From CAKSHP01 sp045636325 (GTDB lineage: Bacteria; Bacillota; Clostridia; UBA1381; UMGS1253), in contig JAZTXH010000016.1 in NCBI GenBank assembly GCA_045636325.1, forward strand, positions 215,948 to 279,947: a stretch of DNA of 64,000 nt. The letters run 5' to 3'. A program made the position numbers and the translations under genes. The notes beneath the pieces were generated by a model, which made no database searches, was not told the DNA's origin, and worked only from the letters and a program-made list of their open reading frames with translations. Below, in pieces: positions 16,969 through 23,025 of this stretch (positions are counted from its first letter, which is position 1; each line of letters begins with the position of its first letter).

Positions 16969-17976
16969 ATGCAGTATAAGAGTATAGATTTGTTTGCAGG
17001 AATTGGCGGAATTCGTATGGGTTTTGACCAAGCTTTTGGTGATGATATAGAGACAGTCTTTGTAAGTGAGTGGGATGAGTATGCCCAAAAGACTTACACA
17101 GATAATTTTGGTGATAGTCCTGCAATAGCAGGTGATATAACAAAGATAGAAGAACAAGACGTGCCAGAGTTTGATATATGTTTAGCAGGTTTTCCTTGCG
17201 TTGCCTTTTCTTTAGCTGGTAAGAGAATGGGGTTTAAAGACCTTTATAAAGGACAATCTCGCGGTATTTTGTTTATGGATGTTGTGCGTATTTGTGAGCA
17301 TAGAAAACCCAAAGTAATCTTTTGCGAGAATGTAAAGAACTTGGTAAATCATGACAAAGGACATACCTTTAGAGTTATAAAAGAGGCATTTGAAACTATT
17401 GGCTATACTGTATATCACGAAGTATTAAACTCAAAAGATTTTGGTGTTCCCCAAAATCGTGAGAGAATATATATGGTAGCATTTAGAAATGATTTGGGCG
17501 TAGATGGTTTTGAATTTCCTAAACCTACTGATGCAACAAAAACAATCAGAGATATTATGGAAGAAAAGCCTGTCCCCTCTAAATACTATCTTTCTACTAC
17601 ATACTGGCAAACCCTTCTCAATCACAAAGAGCGTCATGCAAGTAAAGGCAATGGTTTTGGTTATGAAATTCGTGACCTTGATGATATTGCTGGCGCAATC
17701 GTTTGTGGTGGTATGGGTAGAGAGCGTAATTTGATTATTGACAAAAGACAAAAAGACTTAACTCCTACTACTCATATAAAGGGAACAGTAAATGACTTGG
17801 GTATAAGAAAAATGACACCTCGCGAGTGGGCAAGGTTGCAAGGTTTTCCTGATACATTCAAACTCACTCTTGCAGATACTCACCTTTATAAACAGTTTGG
17901 TAATAGCGTGTCTGTTCCCGTTATCAAAGCCATAGCAGAGAAGATTAAGGCGGTGTTAGATGATGTGGAAGTATAA
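16969..17976 (+). CDS. DNA (cytosine-5) methyltransferase, HpaII-like system
   Basis: A 335-residue C5-cytosine methyltransferase with all family blocks: motif I DLFAGIGGIRMGF (residues 5-17), the catalytic motif IV GFPCVAFSLAG (Cys near 75), motif VI ENVKNL, motif VIII QNRERIYMVAF, and C-terminal ARLQGFP and QFGNSVSVPVI. It transfers methyl from S-adenosylmethionine to cytosine and would protect host DNA. The downstream gene resembles HpaII endonuclease, so the target is probably CCGG; that specificity is inferred from the partner. The ATG follows GGAAGGAG. It overlaps the endonuclease gene by 17 nt. Confidence 0.95.
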   Translation: MQYKSIDLFAGIGGIRMGFDQAFGDDIETVFVSEWDEYAQKTYTDNFGDSPAIAGDITKIEEQDVPEFDICLAGFPCVAFSLAGKRMGFKDLYKGQSRGILFMDVVRICEHRKPKVIFCENVKNLVNHDKGHTFRVIKEAFETIGYTVYHEVLNSKDFGVPQNRERIYMVAFRNDLGVDGFEFPKPTDATKTIRDIMEEKPVPSKYYLSTTYWQTLLNHKERHASKGNGFGYEIRDLDDIAGAIVCGGMGRERNLIIDKRQKDLTPTTHIKGTVNDLGIRKMTPREWARLQGFPDTFKLTLADTHLYKQFGNSVSVPVIKAIAEKIKAVLDDVEV

Positions 17977-19030
17977 TAAGGGCGAGTGGAGTGAAATCTA
18001 TACTTTTGCTTATATTTTGAGCTCTGGTATTCTTTATGCAGCAGATAAAGACCTTAATAAACTTGAAGAAATATATTTCCCTGTAATCAAGGTCATTCGT
18101 GAAGAAACAGCAGGACAGCCTATTGATTACAATACAGGTGATGTAATCCGTATATATAAAGGTGAAGAACTGTTAAAAGAAGTCAACAAGTTAGATTTTG
18201 AAAAAATAGTAGCAAAATTGTATAGAGAAATACCCAAAGGCAGTCGTGCCTTTGAAATAGATGGTATAGAAGATTTCTTTAATGGTGTATATTGTGAAAA
18301 GGTAAAAGCAAACTCAACCAAAAAAGAAGATATAACATTGCAATTACATGATATTCATACGGGGATTAGTCCTGTATGTGGTTTTAGTATAAAGTCCTAT
18401 TTGGGTGCAAATCCTACTTTGATAAATCCTGGTGAGAATACTAATTTTATTTACACCATTGAGGGCTGTACTGACGAACTTATGGCGGAAGTAAATGCCA
18501 TAGATACAAGGACAAAACTAATTGATAAAATGGATGCTTTAACTCGTGCAGACTGCACCTTTAAGCTGCACACAGATAGTATATCAAAACAGTTTACGGA
18601 AAATCTGCAATTCATTGATACTATTATGCCTACATTCCTGAACTATATGGTATTATATACATATCAGTATGGTTTAAGGCATACAAAGGACATAATTGAG
18701 AAAATGAAGGAACTCAACCCACTTAATTTCTCTAATGTTGAGATGTACACATATAAATTTAAAAAATTGTTGTGTGCTTGGGCTTTGGGTTTAACACCAG
18801 AGCGTACGGATTGGCTTGGTAATGAGGACGCAAATGGTGGGTATATAACAGTAAAAGCAGACGGTAGTATTGTTTGTTATCATCTGTATAACAGAGCCGA
18901 TTTTGAACAATATTTGTATGATTACACGTACTTTGACAAGCCTTCTACTTCAAAATATCACTACTTCGATATTTATAAAGAGAATGGTGAGTATAAAATT
19001 AAGTTGTGCTTGCAGGTTAGATTTAGGTGA
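17960..19030 (+). CDS. Type II restriction endonuclease, HpaII family
   Basis: A 356-residue protein resembling R.HpaII (358 residues), which cuts CCGG. The start, WKYNKGEWSEIYTFAYIL, and the central block HDIHTGISPVCGFSIKSYLG, then NTNFIYTIEG, match the HpaII restriction endonuclease family as I know it. The catalytic residues are not assigned here. It starts inside the methyltransferase gene (ATG 17960 or 17963), a common way to let the methylase be made first. The recognition site is inferred from family membership, and confidence in the family is good but not complete. Confidence 0.82.
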   Translation: MMWKYNKGEWSEIYTFAYILSSGILYAADKDLNKLEEIYFPVIKVIREETAGQPIDYNTGDVIRIYKGEELLKEVNKLDFEKIVAKLYREIPKGSRAFEIDGIEDFFNGVYCEKVKANSTKKEDITLQLHDIHTGISPVCGFSIKSYLGANPTLINPGENTNFIYTIEGCTDELMAEVNAIDTRTKLIDKMDALTRADCTFKLHTDSISKQFTENLQFIDTIMPTFLNYMVLYTYQYGLRHTKDIIEKMKELNPLNFSNVEMYTYKFKKLLCAWALGLTPERTDWLGNEDANGGYITVKADGSIVCYHLYNRADFEQYLYDYTYFDKPSTSKYHYFDIYKENGEYKIKLCLQVRFR

Positions 19031-19034
19031 TATT

Positions 19035-19718
19035 ATGGTTTTGAATGTAGAAATATGGAATGACCATATCAGACAAGTCAAGGAGTTATCCTTGACTTGT
19101 GAAACTTTAGAAGAAAAATTAAAAGAAATGAAGTATACAGGCGAAAAGAGAGTTGTTGACGAGCAGGTTGAAAACCTGCTACTACCACCAATCGCCCTGA
19201 CATTCTATTCTTTAATTTATGATACAGGTAGTGTTCCAACAGAAGCCATTTTGATAGAAGAATATTTAAATCAGGAAGAATATTTCGGGTATTTGCCAGA
19301 GAACAAGATTGAAGTGACTTATAATGACGTGGTAACTGTTGTAAGTCTTGACGGTCTTATTTCCCGCATATTAAGAACATATCCTTCTTTAATTCGTGAT
19401 TTCCACTTTTATCTCATGAGTAATGAAAGCGGTTTGTTTGAGGCGGTTAAATATTCTTTTATTGACGATTACAAGAATAAGATAGATTTAAAAATATTGT
19501 ATAAAAACCAATGGCATAATGTAGGACTGCTCTTGGGTAGCAAGCGCAGTTTATTTTATCGATTTAAGAAGAAGTTTAGGCACAAGCCTGTTGAAGTAAT
19601 TTATATTGAGTTAGATAAAAAGGATGCTGATTGGGTTGGCGACTTTATGCTCTACACTCAAAAACACATCAATGAATTATGGCGTAAAATAAAACATAAT
19701 CAATCAAAACAAATATAA
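19035..19718 (+). CDS. Unknown protein linked to the HpaII-like system
   Basis: A protein of about 227 residues (MVLNVEIWNDHIRQVKEL) that I do not recognise. Residues 1-45 form charged helices; the rest is mixed alpha/beta with many aromatic residues. No known nuclease motif stands out. I start it at ATG 19035, 4 nt after the endonuclease stop; an earlier in-frame ATG at 18870 would overlap the endonuclease by 160 nt. It ends just before a strong terminator, so it is the third gene of the restriction-modification operon. It could be an accessory or second restriction factor. Confidence 0.75.
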   Translation: MVLNVEIWNDHIRQVKELSLTCETLEEKLKEMKYTGEKRVVDEQVENLLLPPIALTFYSLIYDTGSVPTEAILIEEYLNQEEYFGYLPENKIEVTYNDVVTVVSLDGLISRILRTYPSLIRDFHFYLMSNESGLFEAVKYSFIDDYKNKIDLKILYKNQWHNVGLLLGSKRSLFYRFKKKFRHKPVEVIYIELDKKDADWVGDFMLYTQKHINELWRKIKHNQSKQI

Positions 19719-19741
19719 AACCCCTTACAATTTACATAATT

Positions 19742-19778
19742 AGCACCCGTTCCTTATCGGAACGGGTGCTAATTTTTT
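19742..19778 (+). terminator. Terminator of the restriction-modification operon
   Basis: Perfect 12-bp stem AGCACCCGTTCC / GGAACGGGTGCT with loop TTATC and a T-run. Confidence 0.92.
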
Positions 19779-19900
19779 ATGAAAAATTCACTTCTACAGT
19801 TGTGTGCAATTTGTGGACACATATAGATTTGTAACCACATCTTTTTTTATTTTAAGTAACAGTAGAAATACTGAACATATTGAGATTGTGGGGTTTTAGG

Positions 19901-20110
19901 ATGACAGAAGAAGTAAAAAACACTCACTTAAAACTACGAATACCACAGGAAAAGAAAGAACAAATAAGAAAGCATGCTTATTCAAAAGGACTTTCTATGA
20001 GTTCGTATATCAGGTATGTTTTAAGTGAGTATATGGAGAATTATTCAGTTCAGGAAGATAAGAATATTTTAAAAACTGGAGGAAATTGTGATGAGAGAAG
20101 ATTTAAGTAA
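19901..20110 (+). CDS. Ribbon-helix-helix-like DNA-binding protein
   Basis: A 69-residue basic protein with a ribbon-helix-helix pattern: strand KNTHLKLRIPQE (residues 5-16), helix KKEQIRKHAYSKG, then SMSSYIRYVLSEYM. Proteins of this kind (MobC, CopG or Arc-like) act as repressors or as mobilisation accessory factors. I choose ATG 19901 because GGGG lies just upstream and the longer frame from 19880 adds no conserved residues. It is the first of a run of small overlapping genes to 22499 and may regulate them. No relaxase gene is seen nearby, which argues against a mobilisation role. Confidence 0.65.
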   Translation: MTEEVKNTHLKLRIPQEKKEQIRKHAYSKGLSMSSYIRYVLSEYMENYSVQEDKNILKTGGNCDERRFK

Positions 20111-20471
20111 AGTGAATTATTTAGAAGAAGACGGTACAGGATGCTCTATTTGCCAGAACTGCCCTTTTGGTAAAGACTGTGGAGTTGAAGAAGATTATGA
20201 CGAATGCGAAGATTGTCATTGTTTTAATAACGGATTTGATTTGGGTTTTAAAAAAGGACATCAAGTAGCTCGTGAAGAACTTATGGACGACATATACATC
20301 AGTGGCCAAAAAATTGACAAAATCGATGAGATAAGACAAAAAGTTTTGGCTCTTGGGTATAACATTTCTTCTGAATACTCTGAACAAATTAACAGTATTT
20401 TGGAAGATTTATCAAATCTGCTAAAAGATATAGCATTTGAAGCAGTTGAAGATTATCTTGGGTATAGGTAA
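20091..20471 (+). CDS. Cys-rich small protein, paralogue A
   Basis: A 126-residue acidic protein with a Cys-rich front end (CSICQNCPFGKDC near 20-32, CEDCHC near 43-48) likely to bind a metal ion, then FNNGFDLGFKKGHQVA and a helical tail with DDIYISGQKIDKID, ending in EDYLGYR. The middle and end are clearly related to the protein encoded at 22044-22499 (FERGFEKGYEQA, EDLYVSGKI, YRFLGYME), so the two are paralogues within one element. The ATG at 20091 follows ACTGGAGG at a good distance. Its function is unknown; a viral or plasmid accessory role is possible. Confidence 0.65.
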   Translation: MREDLSKVNYLEEDGTGCSICQNCPFGKDCGVEEDYDECEDCHCFNNGFDLGFKKGHQVAREELMDDIYISGQKIDKIDEIRQKVLALGYNISSEYSEQINSILEDLSNLLKDIAFEAVEDYLGYR

Positions 20472-20484
20472 GGCGGTGGCTGTA

Positions 20485-20646
20485 ATGAAGAACGAAAAGA
20501 AGTACCCTTACGGGAGCGATGTGAAAGTTTGTGTTTGTTGTAGTTGCCTCAGTCCAGGTTATAAGAGAAAATGCTGCTACTGTGGCGGGAAATTAGTAAA
20601 AATAGAGGGGTTGTTATTTTATGGATATAAAGTTGAGAAGTACTGA
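20485..20646 (+). CDS. Small zinc-ribbon-like protein
   Basis: A 53-residue protein with four paired cysteines (VCVCCSCLSPGYKRKCCYCGG) typical of a small zinc ribbon. It probably starts at ATG 20485; upstream in-frame codons overlap the previous gene. Its 3' end overlaps the next gene by 26 nt, so it belongs to the same transcript. Proteins of this size and pattern often help bind nucleic acid or a partner protein, but nothing more specific can be said. Confidence 0.5.
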   Translation: MKNEKKYPYGSDVKVCVCCSCLSPGYKRKCCYCGGKLVKIEGLLFYGYKVEKY

Positions 20647-21598
20647 AACTGCTGAAAGTTTGATTGCAAAAGCAGGTAGAGAAACGAAGAAATATTTGAA
20701 GATTTTAAGTTCTGATGAAGATTTTTGCAAGGCTTTTGTGGAATGTAAACCACGTTTGGCGTTAGCAATTGCAACTTATGTTGCTTGTGTGAAGAAATTA
20801 AAAAATATAGAAAATACTGGTGTATTAAAAGAATTTACAGAAGCATCAAAAAATCTTATTAAGGCCTTTGACTTTGCTGATTTAAAAACAGATAGAAGTT
20901 TTATAATCGATGCATATGAACTGGGTAAAAAAAGTCCTGTGTATCTTGCTTTAGAAGCGGCATTTAATGCATCACTTTTCAAGGAAGAGGGCTTACAAAG
21001 AAGATTTAAGATTATATATAACATATGGAAAAGTATTATTGAATTCAATGAAAGTGAATATTTTTTGTATGCTGTTCCTTACATCTACTATGTGAATGTA
21101 AATACGGGTCGTATTTTGAGATGCACCAAAAAAATTGATAATTTTGAATATTTTGATGGTAGTGGATTTAATATATGGTACAACAGTAACTATGACACAG
21201 TATATGAAGACGGGGTGTTTTTAGGCAAATGGGTTGACGCAACTCACTCAAAACGCAGTGGTGGTAAGAATGGTACAATCTATAAAAATGTAACTTTTTC
21301 AAGTAGTTCTTACTTATTTGAGTATGGTGGTAAATCATTTGATATGCCAGCGCATCAAGTGGTTGTGTTGTGTTTTTATGGGCTCAATGTTCTTAAATAT
21401 TGTATAGGTTCTGGCTCTTTGCTAAATCTAGATCACATTTCTGGCAATGCTTTTGATAATGGGATTATGAACCTTGCTCTCGTAACGAGAGTTGGTAATG
21501 CAAAAAAAGGTAGTGGAAGTAGCGAAAAACCTGTAAATTTTCTACAGCTTTTTGAAGCCTTACAGATAGCCAATACACCTATTCTATATTATTTTTAA
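20621..21598 (+). CDS. HNH-type endonuclease-like protein
   Basis: A 325-residue protein. Residues 1-150 are helical and unrecognised. The C-terminal part has the layout of HNH homing-type nucleases: HQVVVLCFYG, then LNLDHISGNAFDNGIMNLALVTRVGN, in which NLDHISGN..DNGIMNL matches the common pattern NxDHxDGNxxNNxxxNL. The His of DHI and the Asn of DN fit the HNH metal site, although the second half is shorter than usual. It could be a free-standing nuclease, a restriction factor or a phage-like HNH protein. The ATG follows GAGGGG, and the gene overlaps the small zinc-ribbon gene. Confidence 0.6.
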   Translation: MDIKLRSTETAESLIAKAGRETKKYLKILSSDEDFCKAFVECKPRLALAIATYVACVKKLKNIENTGVLKEFTEASKNLIKAFDFADLKTDRSFIIDAYELGKKSPVYLALEAAFNASLFKEEGLQRRFKIIYNIWKSIIEFNESEYFLYAVPYIYYVNVNTGRILRCTKKIDNFEYFDGSGFNIWYNSNYDTVYEDGVFLGKWVDATHSKRSGGKNGTIYKNVTFSSSSYLFEYGGKSFDMPAHQVVVLCFYGLNVLKYCIGSGSLLNLDHISGNAFDNGIMNLALVTRVGNAKKGSGSSEKPVNFLQLFEALQIANTPILYYF

Positions 21599-21604
21599 GA
21601 ACAC

Positions 21605-21629
21605 AAAGAATAAATAGTGGGTATATTTT
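21605..21629 (+). repeat. Dispersed element motif, copy 2
   Basis: AATAAATAGTGGGTATATTT within the copy; 24 nt before the small gene at 21653. Near-identical to copies 3 and 4. Confidence 0.65.
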
Positions 21630-21652
21630 AAGAAGAAAGCAGGCGTTTAACT

Positions 21653-21829
21653 ATGGATGATTTAGAATTAAAAGAATACATAGGTTTAGAAGATTGTGAT
21701 ATTATTGTTGCTTATCTTATGGGAAAAGCAGAACTTACATATGGCCAGGCTATGGAAGTAACAGAAATGCTCAGTAGAATGGTAAATTTAGCAGCAACCA
21801 GAATTGCAAAAGATATGGGAGTGCTTTGA
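21653..21829 (+). CDS. Small acidic protein
   Basis: A 58-residue protein (MDDLELKEYIGLEDCDII) with no recognised family. It is helical and acidic, with VAYLMGKAELTYGQAMEV in the middle. The ATG at 21653 lies 12 nt after a modest AAGCAGG site, and the next gene begins one base past its stop, which supports real translation. It lies directly downstream of a copy of the dispersed 25-bp motif, which may be its promoter or operator. Confidence 0.55.
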   Translation: MDDLELKEYIGLEDCDIIVAYLMGKAELTYGQAMEVTEMLSRMVNLAATRIAKDMGVL

Positions 21830-21830
21830 T

Positions 21831-21998
21831 ATGGGCTATATGGTGAGATTTTTAAGAATGTACTGTCCATACTGCAAAACTGAACTGCCTGTTCAGATAC
21901 ACTATAAAAATTATGGGTATTTATGGACGTGCTGTGATAGGTGTAAGAAAGGCGTTTATATATACAATCAAAAGGTAATAGACAGTAGGAAGAAATAA
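21831..21998 (+). CDS. Small zinc-ribbon protein
   Basis: A 55-residue protein (MGYMVRFLRMYCPYCKTE) with two knuckles, CPYC and CCDRC, spaced as in a zinc ribbon. The start at ATG 21831 is one base after the stop of the small acidic protein, so the pair is translationally coupled. The charged, aromatic C-terminus (YIYNQKVIDSRKK) carries no other motif. The role is unknown; a DNA- or RNA-binding helper is plausible from the fold only. Confidence 0.55.
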   Translation: MGYMVRFLRMYCPYCKTELPVQIHYKNYGYLWTCCDRCKKGVYIYNQKVIDSRKK

Positions 21999-22043
21999 TT
22001 TGGTTACAGGTGAAAAGACTATAACTTTCAGGAGTGAATGATA

Positions 22044-22499
22044 ATGAAAAATGATATAGAACAGATACCTTGCTCTTTTGAGCGTGGGTTTGAAAAAGGT
22101 TATGAACAGGCAATGGTTGAGTGTTCGGGTAGTTTAGAAGATACATACCTTAACGCGTATAAAGACGGTTATTATGGTAAGCCACCTGTGGTAGAAGATG
22201 AAGAACTGAGTAAAGTTTTATCAGAACAGCAATCTATTCCCAAAAGTTGCAGGTTTAGTAATAACTATGAAAAGGATGCTGTTGAAGATTTATATGTGTC
22301 GGGTAAAATTCTCTGCATGGTAGAAGATGCGAAAAAAAGCTTATTTGAAGTTCGTAAAAAAATTTACACATCAGACATAAACAACGAAGAACAAAGAACA
22401 CTTGCGATTAAAATACTAAAAGTGGTAGAACTATTAGATAATGTTCAACAGCAATATACCGCTGATGAGATGTATAGATTTTTGGGTTATATGGAATAA
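22044..22499 (+). CDS. Hypothetical protein, paralogue B
   Basis: A 151-residue protein related to the one encoded at 20091-20471: the blocks CSFERGFEKGYEQA, EDLYVSGKILCMVED and YRFLGYME align with FNNGFDLGFKKGHQVA, DDIYISGQKIDKIDE and EDYLGYR. It lacks the Cys-rich front of its paralogue. Helical throughout, no membrane segment. The ATG at 22044 is 9 nt after GGAG; ATG 22038 is also in frame but too close to that site. Presence of two diverged copies in one element suggests a function under diversifying pressure, though that is inference. Confidence 0.6.
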   Translation: MKNDIEQIPCSFERGFEKGYEQAMVECSGSLEDTYLNAYKDGYYGKPPVVEDEELSKVLSEQQSIPKSCRFSNNYEKDAVEDLYVSGKILCMVEDAKKSLFEVRKKIYTSDINNEEQRTLAIKILKVVELLDNVQQQYTADEMYRFLGYME

Positions 22500-22519
22500 A
22501 ATATACTGAAAAACTACAT

Positions 22520-22544
22520 AAAGAATAAATAGTGGGTATAAAAT
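22520..22544 (+). repeat. Dispersed element motif, copy 3
   Basis: AATAAATAGTGGGTATAAAA within the copy. No convincing gene follows; a 56-codon ATG frame at 22543 is not supported by a ribosome site or family match. Confidence 0.65.
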
Positions 22545-22665
22545 GCTCTGCAACGCACCTAAAACGCCCCGTGTCTCAGGATGTGAGTGCGAATGGGTAT
22601 TTTTATATATACAGGTCAAAAATCCGTTTTTGAGCAAATTTTATTCATTTCTAAATAACAAAAGC

Positions 22666-22698
22666 AAAGAGCAGGATGCGTCGCATTCTGCTCTTTGT
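22666..22698 (+). terminator. Hairpin, probable terminator
   Basis: Stem CAAAGAGCAGGATGC / GCATTCTGCTCTTTG with a 3-base loop and one wobble, before the next promoter. The T-tail is weak. Confidence 0.6.
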
Positions 22699-22748
22699 CT
22701 GGTTATATAAAAATATGTTTAGTAATGAAACTAATTTTGCATATGATG

Positions 22749-22777
22749 TTGACTTTTGTAAACTTTTGTAGTACAAT
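22749..22777 (+). promoter_or_regulatory. Promoter of the TIR/SPFH/SIR2 operon
   Basis: TTGACT, 17-base spacer, TACAAT, about 50 nt before the first gene. The spacer holds TTTGTAAACTTTTGTA, a short direct repeat that could be an operator. Confidence 0.7.
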
Positions 22778-22826
22778 ATAACGTGTATAATTAGATTTTA
22801 ATGCTTGATTAAATGAGGTGTTAACA

Positions 22827-23015
22827 TTGGCTGAAAAGAAACTTGTAATATCTTCAAAAAAATATACGGGCGAAACTGCGGTTGTTTCCGCGAGACTGCC
22901 CCTTGATTTAATTAAAAAACTTGATGAAATATGTGATGCAACAGGCAGAACAAAAAACGAGGTCATTCAGATGTGCCTGGAATTTTCTGTTGATAACATA
23001 GAAATAGAAAGGTAG
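22827..23015 (+). CDS. Ribbon-helix-helix regulator of the TIR operon
   Basis: A 62-residue ribbon-helix-helix protein (CopG/Arc type): strand TAVVSARLPLDLI, helix KKLDEICDATG, then RTKNEVIQMCLEFSVDNI. It starts at TTG 22827, 6 nt after GAGGTG. It is the first gene behind the operon promoter and 10 nt before the TIR gene, the usual place for an autoregulator, so it probably represses this operon. The operator is likely to be in or near the promoter at 22749-22777, but this is inference. Confidence 0.75.
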   Translation: MAEKKLVISSKKYTGETAVVSARLPLDLIKKLDEICDATGRTKNEVIQMCLEFSVDNIEIER

Positions 23016-23025
23016 GTAGCAAAGA

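Noticed and set aside
18870..19034. N-terminal extension of the third restriction-modification gene
   Set aside because: It would overlap the endonuclease gene by 160 nt and has no ribosome site; ATG 19035 lies 4 nt after the endonuclease stop.
22543..22713. 56-codon ORF after the third motif copy
   Set aside because: No ribosome site, and it runs through the terminator-like hairpin.
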